A stretch of 64,000 nucleotides of DNA, from contig OX328124.1 in assembly GCA_946811695.1 (NCBI GenBank), positions 97,366,935 through 97,430,934 of the forward strand, given 5' to 3'. Position numbers and translations under genes: made by a program. The notes below the pieces were generated by a model. It was not told where the DNA came from and did no database searches. It worked only from the letters and a program-made list of their open reading frames with translations. Of this stretch, positions 56,924-64,000 are shown piece after piece. How positions within the stretch are numbered: the stretch's first letter is position 1; each line of letters begins with the position of its first letter. This DNA is from Gonocerus acuteangulatus. Its lineage: Eukaryota; Arthropoda; Insecta; Hemiptera; Coreidae.

Positions 56924-57270
56924 TTTTTTTTTTTTTTTTTTTGTTTCTTGTTTTAAGGCATGTCAGCCACACGGGCGATTTATGCCTTGATTGGGGTGAC
57001 AGATAGCGCCACCACCACCGACAGGACCCGACCAGGCGAGGGCACGCCCACCGATATCACAGGCCCTCCACTAGTTGAGGGTTTACAGTAAACTGCAGAC
57101 ATTACATGACACGAGCTTGTGACCGAGGGTCTGTTCGGCGGGACCAGGCCGACTAGACCCTCCAAGCTCATGGACCCTTTGGTCCTAAGGGCCCACGACA
57201 CCGGATGACCCACCCCCACCCGACCAGCACCATGCCGGAGCAGGGTCGCCCCCCTCACCCCAATCAATAA
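56924..57270 (-). mobile_element. GC-rich block with poly(A), inside a 13-bp inverted repeat
   Basis: TTGATTGGGGTGA at 56987-56999 and TCACCCCAATCAA at 57255-57267 are exact inverted repeats around a strikingly GC-rich 255-bp interior. On the minus strand the block is followed by GACATGCCTTAAAACAAGAA, AC and a poly(A) run (T run at 56925-56942). It lies just downstream of the RNase H pseudogene on the same strand, so it may be that element's GC-rich 3' UTR; alternatively it is a separate SINE-like insertion. The 95-aa minus-strand frame within has no recognised domain. Confidence 0.55.
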
Positions 57271-57419
57271 TAGTTACTGTTTAAATGAGGCTGATTCTAT
57301 GGATTAATATTTTTTAGAATTAATTATAATGAAATTGTTGCTATTTAATTCACATGTTACAGCAAATATATTTATAAAATGACATCATAAAATTTACTTT
57401 TAGATTTTTCTTTTAGTAA

Positions 57420-58259
57420 TATTTTAACTAGTAAAATGTTTGAAATTAATGGGGTATTTTTTAGAAAAAGTAATAATTTATTGACTTGAATGGGACTGTT
57501 ACCTAAGATTTCCTCGAAATCTGATGAGAACCGAAGTTCATCTTTTTGTTCTTTATAATTTCAACACTCAATAAAAAAATGCTTGACAGTTATAAATACT
57601 CCGCATGTTGGGCAAATGGGCTGTGCCTCTCTGGTCATCAGATATCCATGAGTCAATCGGGTATGACCAATGCGCAGTCGTGCCATAGCAACCTCATCCT
57701 TCCTCTGACCTGTAAAAGAAGTCTTCCAAGCCCTGACACCTGCTTTAATTTCCCTTAGCTTATTATTGTTCTGCTCATACAACCTAGCGTGCCAGGAAAT
57801 CCACATCTTGGACTTTATGTGAGCGTGAATATCTGAAAAGGAGACTTTTTTGTATGGTATTCCATTAGAAACGGCTGCCTTTGCTGCCCGGTCTACTTCC
57901 TCATTTTCGGTTATCCCACAGTGACCAGGAATCCAAGAAAAGACAACTGAAACATTGCTTGCTCTGAGTGTTTCTAGGCATTCCAAAATGTTGACAACAA
58001 GTGGATGGTCAGAAAGAGGGTTATTTATAGCTAGAAGTGCTGAGAGTGAATCGGTGAAGATTGACACGTGTCTTTCCTGAGGGGTTATTGTAGATAATGC
58101 TTTGTAAATAGCTAGAAGTTCAGCGGTAAATATGCTACTAATTGGATCTAATTGGAATTTATCTAATCTGATTTCAGAATTGAATGCCGCTCCGACCCCG
58201 AAGTCATCTTTGGATCCAGGCAGACAAAAAGAACCATTGGAATAAACGAAATCAATTAA
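57420..58259 (-). pseudogene. RNase H domain and tail of a non-LTR retrotransposon
   Basis: The minus-strand frame from 58259 gives YSNGSF (catalytic D of YTDGS replaced by N), IFTAELLAIYKALS (catalytic E), SIFTDSLSALLAINNP (catalytic D) and FSWIPGHCGITENEEVDRAA (final D). Next come MARLRLRIGHTRLTHGYLM-type sequence (AMARLRIGHTRLTHGYLMT) and the zinc motif PICPTCGVFITVKHFFIEC. A one-base shift near 57560 opens the tail EEILGNSPIQVNKLLLFLKN. About 168 codons are continuously open. RNase H would degrade RNA of the RNA:DNA hybrid. The RT is missing and the first catalytic residue is mutated, so it is inactive. Confidence 0.88.
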
Positions 58260-59037
58260 TTTAAAGCTTTAAGCACTTATTTCTCCGATTGACATCGCCT
58301 AATTAAAACTTTCTTAAGAACCTTTTTTGTAGAGCATTTAGTAAGCTTCCGAATGGTAATCATCCGCTTCACAAGATTGTCAACGGTTTTCGAGATACTA
58401 ACGAAATTATACAAAGTTACCAAAACTTTTTTTGTTTGTTAATAAAATATTTTATTCTAACCCTTCCTTTACTCTAAACGTAACAAAAATTTCAACTTAT
58501 TAGTGTTGATGAAATTCGAACATGCAGAAAATGTTTCAACTGTATCCCATTATTCTAAGTACCAAAATCAAAGACAAAGAACCCTCCCTAGGAAGGACGC
58601 TAGGCAGTTGAAAATCTATATCTTGGAAATCCATATCTCTAACATTAAATTGTTTTTCTTATTTTTCTTAACCTGTTTTATTTTCAAATACATTATCCAA
58701 CTATAAGCAATTAAAACATAACAAGGAATAAAAAACAGACAAAAAGAACAGTTCGAATAAGCGAAATCAATTACTTTAAAGTTTTAAGCTATTATTTCTC
58801 CGATTGACATCGCCTGATCAAAACTTTCATTAGAACCTTTTTTTTAAAGCATTTAATAAACTTTCTAATGGTATTCTTCCGTTTACCAAGATTCTCAACC
58901 TTTTTCGAGATATTAAGGAAAGTAAACAAAGTTACTAAAACTTGTTATGACTCTTAATAAAATATTTTATTCTAACCCTTCCTTAACTCCAAACGTAACC
59001 TCAACATAACGTAATTTCAACCTATTAGTTTTGATGA
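58220..59037. repeat. Local direct duplication, ~360-bp homologous units
   Basis: CAGACAAAAAGAAC...AAATCAATTA.TTTAAAG at 58220 recurs at 58737. Similarity continues through CTCCGATTGACATCGCCT, the AATAAAATATTTTATTCTAA segment and TTGATGAAA. The second unit is split by the jockey insertion at 59037 and resumes at 62598 (GCAGAAAATGTTTCAACTG), matching 58521 onward until about 62660. The first unit begins inside the RNase H pseudogene, so the duplication happened after that element landed. Confidence 0.85.
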
Positions 59038-59038
59038 C

Positions 59039-59722
59039 AAACACACAGCAAACTATTGTGAGCACACACCTAAATGCGTGAAATGCGCAGGAGAGCATGA
59101 CACTAAGGACTGCAACCACCCCAAGGAACTTCCACCCAAATGTTCCAACTGCGGCGGTAATCACCCTGCAAACTACCGCGGCTGTGAAGTTTACAAGGCC
59201 GTGAAGACTCTCCAAAATCGATTCGCAGCACACCGGCAGGCAGCTCAACCTGATACTCTTCCTCAGCCCTCCACTAGTGGCAAACCCACCACAAGCGGAC
59301 AGCACTCTGCAAGATATCTCCCTCCAACCAGGTTCATCTCGTCTGGAGTCACCTTCTCTGACCTTCTCCAACCGTCCACATCTCAACAAAATGTTCCACA
59401 ACCCCAAAACCTACAATCCTATCCTCAACCCACAGTTTCTATCCCCAACCCTCAACCCCTCATGCAGCGTCAGCGTCCTTCTAGTCAATCACCGCTTACT
59501 TTTCAGGTCACTCAGCATCGACTTCCTACCCAACCTAAAGAACCTCCTCAACAATCTACCCCTTGCGACATCCCGTATAACTCACCTGAACCATGCAAAT
59601 CCTTCGATCCCACCAATCTATTCAACTCCTTCTTCACAAGACTAGAAAACTTAATCAATCCTCTCATTAAGCTCCTATCCTCCTTTATCGAGCAATGCAT
59701 CCCAGTACTTCTTAAAAAATGA
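59039..59722 (+). CDS. Jockey ORF1 C-terminal part (zinc-knuckle Gag), 5'-truncated
   Basis: The frame is open from the insertion junction at 59039 to the stop at 59720-59722, about 227 codons. It retains two CCHC knuckles, CVKCAGEHDTKDC and CSNCGGNHPANYRGC, plus the last cysteine of a lost first knuckle region (YCEHTPKC). A long Pro/Ser/Gln-rich tail follows and ends IEQCIPVLLKK. The protein's role is RNA binding and particle formation. The stop overlaps the ORF2 start in the sequence ATGA (59719-59722), the usual arrangement for coupled termination-reinitiation. There is no proper start codon, since the true one was lost by truncation. Confidence 0.85.
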   Translation, partial: KHTANYCEHTPKCVKCAGEHDTKDCNHPKELPPKCSNCGGNHPANYRGCEVYKAVKTLQNRFAAHRQAAQPDTLPQPSTSGKPTTSGQHSARYLPPTRFISSGVTFSDLLQPSTSQQNVPQPQNLQSYPQPTVSIPNPQPLMQRQRPSSQSPLTFQVTQHRLPTQPKEPPQQSTPCDIPYNSPEPCKSFDPTNLFNSFFTRLENLINPLIKLLSSFIEQCIPVLLKK

Positions 59723-62409
59723 TCCCTCCCAGTACTACTCCTATCCTTATCCTCCTCTGGAATTCCAACGGGCTGTTACCCCGAAGACAAGAACTAGAAC
59801 TGTTACTTACAGACCGTAACATAGACATTGCACTTATAACAGAGACACACCTACGAACTCAACATTACTTTAACATTGCAGGATACAAAACTTACCGTAC
59901 AGATCACCCCGACGACAGAGGCCGTGGTGGTACACTGGTCTTGGTTAAGAACAACATAACCCATCACTCTCATTCCTATCAGTCTACTGCTTCTTTTCAA
60001 TTAACCTCCATATCCATTCCTTTACCAAGATTTCATCTCGTCATCTCCTCTATTTATTGCTCTCCAAACCAACGGATGTATCACCCTGATTTTACTAACT
60101 TATTCCAGTCCCTTGGCACTCACTTTATCGCTGGGGGAGACTTTAATGCCAAGCATCTCCTCTGGGGAAGTCGCCTTACTAACTCGAGGGGCCGAGTTCT
60201 ACACGACGTACTGCACAACGGTGAGTATTCCTACATTTCCCAACTTCATCCAACCCACTGGCCTTCCGATCCCAACAAAACTCCGGATATCCTAGATTTT
60301 TTCGTTACTTCTGGCTTGAACGGTATCTTCACGTCGGTATCTCCTCTCTTAGACCTCTCTTCTGATCACTCCCCTCTCCTTCTGTCACTCAGTACATCTC
60401 CTATCCCTATTCAAACTAAGCCATCTCTCACCACCGGACCCGTAGACTGGGCTATGTTCCAGTCTAACCTAGACAGTATTCTGGACCTCAACGTAAAGTT
60501 AAAGACAGCGCAAGATGTTGACGATGCTGTGGACCTCTTCACTAAATCAGTCCAGGAATGCGCTAAACTTGCCAGCAAACCAACTCGCAATCGTCAACCG
60601 ACTGTACGCCCAACCCCTCATCATGTACAACAGCTCCTCTCAGCAAAGCGACGAGCCCGGGCACAATGGCAACGATCCCATCTCCCTGCAGACAAAACCC
60701 TTTTAAATAGACTAACAAGAAAACTAAAGAACGAACTGACTAAACTTGACAACCACCGACTGGAAGAATATCTTTCTTCTTTAACGCCCCGTAACCACTC
60801 ACTGTGGGAAGCCACAAAAAGAATTCTTAAATTTCAAGCTACCTCCTCTCCACTCCGACGTGAAGATGGAACTTGGGCCAGAAGTGACGAAGAAAAAGCT
60901 TCCCATTTTGCCAATCATCTAGAAGCAACCTTTTCCCCGAACCCAGAGTTAAACCCTTCCCATACTGAAGAGGTAATCACTTATCTTTCCGAACCCTTAC
61001 CGATGTCCTTACCTCCACCTTCCTTTCACCCTTCGGAAGTCAAATACATCATTAACCATCTACCCCTCAATAAGTCCCCTGGTCCTGATCTTATCACCGC
61101 TAAAATCCTTCGGCACCTCCCCCATAAAGCCATCATGTTCCTCATCCTTATATATAACAGTGTACTTCGAACCACTCACTTCCCTTCCTCCTGGAAACAC
61201 TCCTGTGTAATCCTTATCCCCAAACCAACCAAACCAGCTACCGAAACATCATCCTACCGCCCAATCAGTTTGTTACCCATCCTCTCTAAAATCCTTGAAA
61301 AACTTTTGTACAAACGTATCCTTCCCATAGTTGAATCCTCTGGTATCATTCCAACTCATCAGTTTGGCTTCCGATCACTCCACTCTACGACCCAACAAGC
61401 TTTCCGAGTTGTAGACACAATTTCCTCAACGCTTGAGCGTAAGGAATTCTGTTCAGGAGTCTTTCTTGACGTAGCCCAGGCCTTTGACCGAGTCTGGCAT
61501 CCGGGCCTCCTTTATAAGCTCAAGCGTTTTCTCCCCATCACCTACTACTTAATCCTAAAATCCTTTCTTTCATCCCGCTTGTTTCATGTCCAGTACAATG
61601 CCTCAAATTCTACATCCCGCCCCGTGTCTGCAGGAGTACCCCAAGGCAGCATCCTAGCCCCTCTCCTCTACTCCATCTTCACCGCTGATATCCCCACGAA
61701 TCCCAGTACCATTACCACAACTTTTGCAGATGATACTGCAGTGCTTTCATGTTCTGCCAACCCGCAGCAAGCCTCAGAAGCGCTCCAAAATCATCTATTG
61801 GAAATCGAGATGTGGCTAAAGAAGTGGCGAATTAAAGTTAACGCCGAAAAATGTAAGCACGTCTCATTCACACTGCGGCGCAGTGAGTGCCCATCTGTTA
61901 CCCTAAACGAATCCCTCATTCCCAAATCCGATGTTGTTCGATACCTAGGCTTCCACCTCGACAAGAGACTTACTTGGAACACACACACAAAAACAAAACG
62001 ACAAGAACTAAACAGACGCTACGGCCTACTTAGACGACTAATAGGTCCCAAATCAAAACTCAGTACTGAAAACAAACTAACAATCTACAAAACGATTATT
62101 AAACCGATTTGGACATACGGCATTGAACTATGGGGTACAGCAAAACCTTCCAACATGAACCGAATCCAAACCTTCCAGTCCAAAGTCCTTCGCCGGATCC
62201 TTAATGCTCCCTTCTACGTCAACAATAATATCATCCACCGAGACCTCGAAATTCCCTTTGTCACCGAATTAGCTAAAACCCGCTTCTCCACTTTTCATTC
62301 CAAGCTATCCTTTCATCCCAATCCCCTTGCCCAATCCCTTTCCACAGATGCGATCCCTTCCAATCCCCCGAGACGCCTGAAAAGAAAGTGGCCTAGGGAC
62401 CAACTGTAA
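59719..62409 (+). CDS. Jockey ORF2: AP endonuclease plus reverse transcriptase, intact
   Basis: The protein is 896 aa, a normal length for jockey. Endonuclease: LLWNSNG (residues 12-18), ITETHL with catalytic E42, RGRGGTLVLVKNNI, IYCSPNQ, GGDFNAKH (D141, N143) and SSDHSP (D216, H217). RT: LNKSPGPDLITAKIL, SYRPISLLPILSKILEK, HQFGFRSLHSTTQQA, LDVAQAFDRVWHPGLLYKL, SAGVPQGSILAPLLYSIF, FADDTAVLS (catalytic FADD at 669-672) and YLGFHLDKRLTWNTH. The thumb/C-terminal part ends RRLKRKWPRDQL. No RNase H is present, as usual for jockey. The start ATG overlaps the ORF1 stop by ATGA. It nicks target DNA and primes reverse transcription. All key residues I can check are present, so the enzyme could be active. 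Confidence 0.95.
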   Translation: MIPPSTTPILILLWNSNGLLPRRQELELLLTDRNIDIALITETHLRTQHYFNIAGYKTYRTDHPDDRGRGGTLVLVKNNITHHSHSYQSTASFQLTSISIPLPRFHLVISSIYCSPNQRMYHPDFTNLFQSLGTHFIAGGDFNAKHLLWGSRLTNSRGRVLHDVLHNGEYSYISQLHPTHWPSDPNKTPDILDFFVTSGLNGIFTSVSPLLDLSSDHSPLLLSLSTSPIPIQTKPSLTTGPVDWAMFQSNLDSILDLNVKLKTAQDVDDAVDLFTKSVQECAKLASKPTRNRQPTVRPTPHHVQQLLSAKRRARAQWQRSHLPADKTLLNRLTRKLKNELTKLDNHRLEEYLSSLTPRNHSLWEATKRILKFQATSSPLRREDGTWARSDEEKASHFANHLEATFSPNPELNPSHTEEVITYLSEPLPMSLPPPSFHPSEVKYIINHLPLNKSPGPDLITAKILRHLPHKAIMFLILIYNSVLRTTHFPSSWKHSCVILIPKPTKPATETSSYRPISLLPILSKILEKLLYKRILPIVESSGIIPTHQFGFRSLHSTTQQAFRVVDTISSTLERKEFCSGVFLDVAQAFDRVWHPGLLYKLKRFLPITYYLILKSFLSSRLFHVQYNASNSTSRPVSAGVPQGSILAPLLYSIFTADIPTNPSTITTTFADDTAVLSCSANPQQASEALQNHLLEIEMWLKKWRIKVNAEKCKHVSFTLRRSECPSVTLNESLIPKSDVVRYLGFHLDKRLTWNTHTKTKRQELNRRYGLLRRLIGPKSKLSTENKLTIYKTIIKPIWTYGIELWGTAKPSNMNRIQTFQSKVLRRILNAPFYVNNNIIHRDLEIPFVTELAKTRFSTFHSKLSFHPNPLAQSLSTDAIPSNPPRRLKRKWPRDQL

Positions 62410-62551
62410 CACTTAAAAACATTATTCATTCCTTAGGGAGTGACAGCAATGGCTGCCTTCTCCCCTCTGTTCTTCCTTGTGTATAGCGATGTATGAGATA
62501 TTTATTTACTTATTGTATTTATGTATACAGATTGTAAATATTCAATAAAAA

Positions 62552-62591
<40 letters not shown>

Positions 62592-62597
62592 TGATGA

Positions 62598-62809
62598 AAG
62601 TAGAACAGGCAGAAAATGTTTCAACTGAATCCCATGATTCTAAGTACCCAAACCAAAAACGGTATTCAAAAACTATTTTTCCAATTTTCTCGAAAACGGT
62701 TAAAGCTACCGCCTTGAAAATTGTTTCATTCGTTTTCCTAGCCCAGGAAACATATAAAACGAGTACTTACAAGCTTATGAACTCAAAAACGTAAGCGTTA
62801 CGATTTTTT
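62598..62809. other. Right half of the split duplication plus unique DNA
   Basis: 62598-62660 continues the second duplicated unit. 62661-62809 contains ATTTTCTCGAAAACGGTTAA and is otherwise unassigned. Confidence 0.5.
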
Positions 62810-62952
62810 TGCGCGAATTTCGCCCCAAACGCCATCTTCCAGTAGGCGGATTTTGCTGGTTAACGAACTTGACCTTTCAAATTAGACGAAAGATTTTTGT
62901 ACCAAATTTCATCAAAATCGGACCATTCGTCTGGGAGCTACAGAGCGAGCAG

Positions 62953-62956
<4 letters not shown>
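62810..62956 (+). mobile_element. Distant family T-like 3' module
   Basis: CTTCCAGTAGGCGGATTTTG, CTGGTTAACGAACTTGACC and ACCAAATTTCATCAAAATCG, then GAGCAGACAAATATATA, follow the same order as the last module of family T (CTTCCGGTGGACCGATTT, GGTTAACGAACTCGTTC, ACCAAGTTTCGTGACG, AACAGACATATATA). The sequence is diverged and the expected 3' end after the TA array is replaced by a different transposon terminus. Confidence 0.5.

Positions 62957-63018
<62 letters not shown>
62957..63018. repeat. (TA)n array
   Basis: About 62 bp of TA between the module above and the CAGGGTGTCCC terminus. Confidence 0.95.
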
Positions 63019-63022
<4 letters not shown>

Positions 63023-63300
63023 GGTGTCCCGTAAATGTCTAGTCATATTGTGAGGGGTAATAGAGGACCCTTAGGGGAACAAAAAATGTTCTATGACGAT
63101 TTCCCAAATTCTCGCCCATAAGGGAGAAAACGTAGTTTTGTCGTTTTTTCGAGACAAACGTGGTTTTTAAGAGAATAATCTTTGTAGCTCCGTCCCAGGT
63201 GGTACTACTAGAAAGGGAGTGAAACCGATCGAAAGCTGAGTAAATTTACTATAAGACTAGTTGGGAGTAAACGTAAAAATAAATGAATGTATGTATGTAT
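63019..63300 (+). mobile_element. DNA-transposon terminus (CAGGGTGTCCC type)
   Basis: CAGGGTGTCCCGTAAATGTC starts directly after the TA array, as at 46286, but the following sequence differs from that element, so it is another family. No partner terminus is present before the window ends; the element is truncated, solo, or continues past 64000. No transposase motif is visible. Confidence 0.55.
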
Positions 63301-64000
63301 ATCTTACCAAAAGAAAGCTATTCTAAATTTCCTGATATTTTATTGATATTTCTTTCCATCGTTACTCCTCAATGGGCAGGATCTGAGATTTCCGGGTTCC
63401 AGAAAAACTTCTTCATTTAACCAGCTTTCCATTCATGTATCACAACCCTGTGTTATTGAAGTATTTGAACGATTTAAGAACAAAAGTTGAAAAAAAAAAC
63501 ATGGATCTGTGAAAAGAAAATTATATTTTTTTCTTCAGTTTATTAAAAAAGCTTAAGATAAATATTTATTTGTACAAATGTTTACATAAATATTAAGTAA
63601 ATATTTACTTAAAACAATAAAAAAAAAAATTAATTCCACGAATTTAAAAAAAATTCCTAAAACAGTAAATAAATAAAATACACAATTTGTTAATTACAGT
63701 AACTAATAATGGGTCCAGGAGGTGGCCATTAATGAACCTCAACCATACATTAACCTCAAAAATTACTATTTTTACCTAGATCAAGCATTTGAACATATTT
63801 TTACAGGTATTTATTTAGAAAACAAATGCTTTACCTTGAATTGATATTGATGGCTATGCTTGTGAAACTCACTGGGATTCTCGTGAGCCCATGCGTTTTT
63901 GTTGTGGTAATTAAAAATTCTATCCCTCATAAATAAGATGTACATAGTCCTGTAAAAATGTGTTCAAATGCGTGATATAGGTAAAAATAATAATTTTTGA
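63301..64000. other. AT-rich DNA, nothing recognised
   Basis: Repeated AAATATTTATT/TTAAGTAAATATTTA short inverted motifs near 63560-63615. No gene or RNA seen. Confidence 0.4.

Larger units (their letters stand above)
59038..62586 (+). mobile_element. Young 5'-truncated jockey LINE with 11-bp target duplication
   Basis: AGTTTTGATGA at 59027-59037 is repeated at 62587-62597 directly after the poly(A) tail (62556-62587; the first A is shared with the tail). The element is ~3.55 kb. It starts inside ORF1 before its second zinc knuckle, includes a complete ORF2, a ~150-bp 3' UTR with AATAAAAATATAAA and a pure A tail. The exact duplication, long uninterrupted tail and intact ORF2 show a recent insertion. 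Loss of the 5' end (promoter and most of ORF1) means it cannot move alone. Confidence 0.95.

Overview
The window is AT-rich eukaryotic DNA, almost certainly from an arthropod and most likely an insect with a repeat-laden genome. Evidence: jockey-clade and RNase H-bearing non-LTR retrotransposons, tRNA- and 5S-rRNA-derived SINE-like copies, mariner-like and pogo-like DNA transposons inserted at TA, and many long (TA)n arrays. I found no convincing host protein-coding gene, no functional tRNA or rRNA gene, and no prokaryotic feature. Long open frames outside the transposons are short, AT-driven and without recognisable domains.

Layout. 1-7.8 kb: AT-rich DNA with several SINEs (one with a perfect 14-bp target duplication at 2684-3037), an old copy of a 0.5-1.2 kb repeat family (here 'family T'), and a poly(A) retrocopy with an 11-bp target duplication (5931-6460). 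7.8-16 kb: mostly featureless, with DNA-transposon and LINE ends and perfect short palindromes. 16-20.6 kb: full-length family T copy A, an RNase H relic and a 5S-rRNA-derived SINE. 21.3-23.4 kb: palindromic AT-rich repeats, then a 38-bp minisatellite of about 45 units. 24-36 kb: decayed LINE 3' ends, mostly C-terminal zinc-motif tails of RNase H-type elements. 36.3-40.5 kb: a frameshifted jockey element with an in-frame 189-bp duplication. 40.5-41.8 kb: family T copy C, a hammerhead-like motif and a Ser/Leu-tRNA-like SINE. 45.7-49.3 kb: a 43-bp minisatellite, a 1.4-kb mariner-like element with 119-bp inverted repeats, family T copy D carrying a 34-bp perfect hairpin in its TA array, and a foldback element. 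52-53.6 kb: a pogo-like element with many copies of a 15-bp motif. 57-62.6 kb: an RNase H pseudogene, a local duplication, and a young 5'-truncated jockey element whose endonuclease/reverse transcriptase ORF (896 aa) is intact. 63-64 kb: another CAGGGTGTCCC transposon terminus.

Interaction of parts. The intact jockey ORF2 is the only plausible functional protein here. The other elements are remnants or non-autonomous. The most interesting system is family T. At least five copies share the same ends: a 12-bp subterminal inverted repeat, a 3' hairpin followed by GCTA, a ~143-bp tandem module and an internal (TA)n array at one fixed position. That architecture resembles Helentron-associated non-autonomous elements (HINE/DINE-like), and the family appears to seed TA microsatellites into which TA-targeting transposons may then insert.
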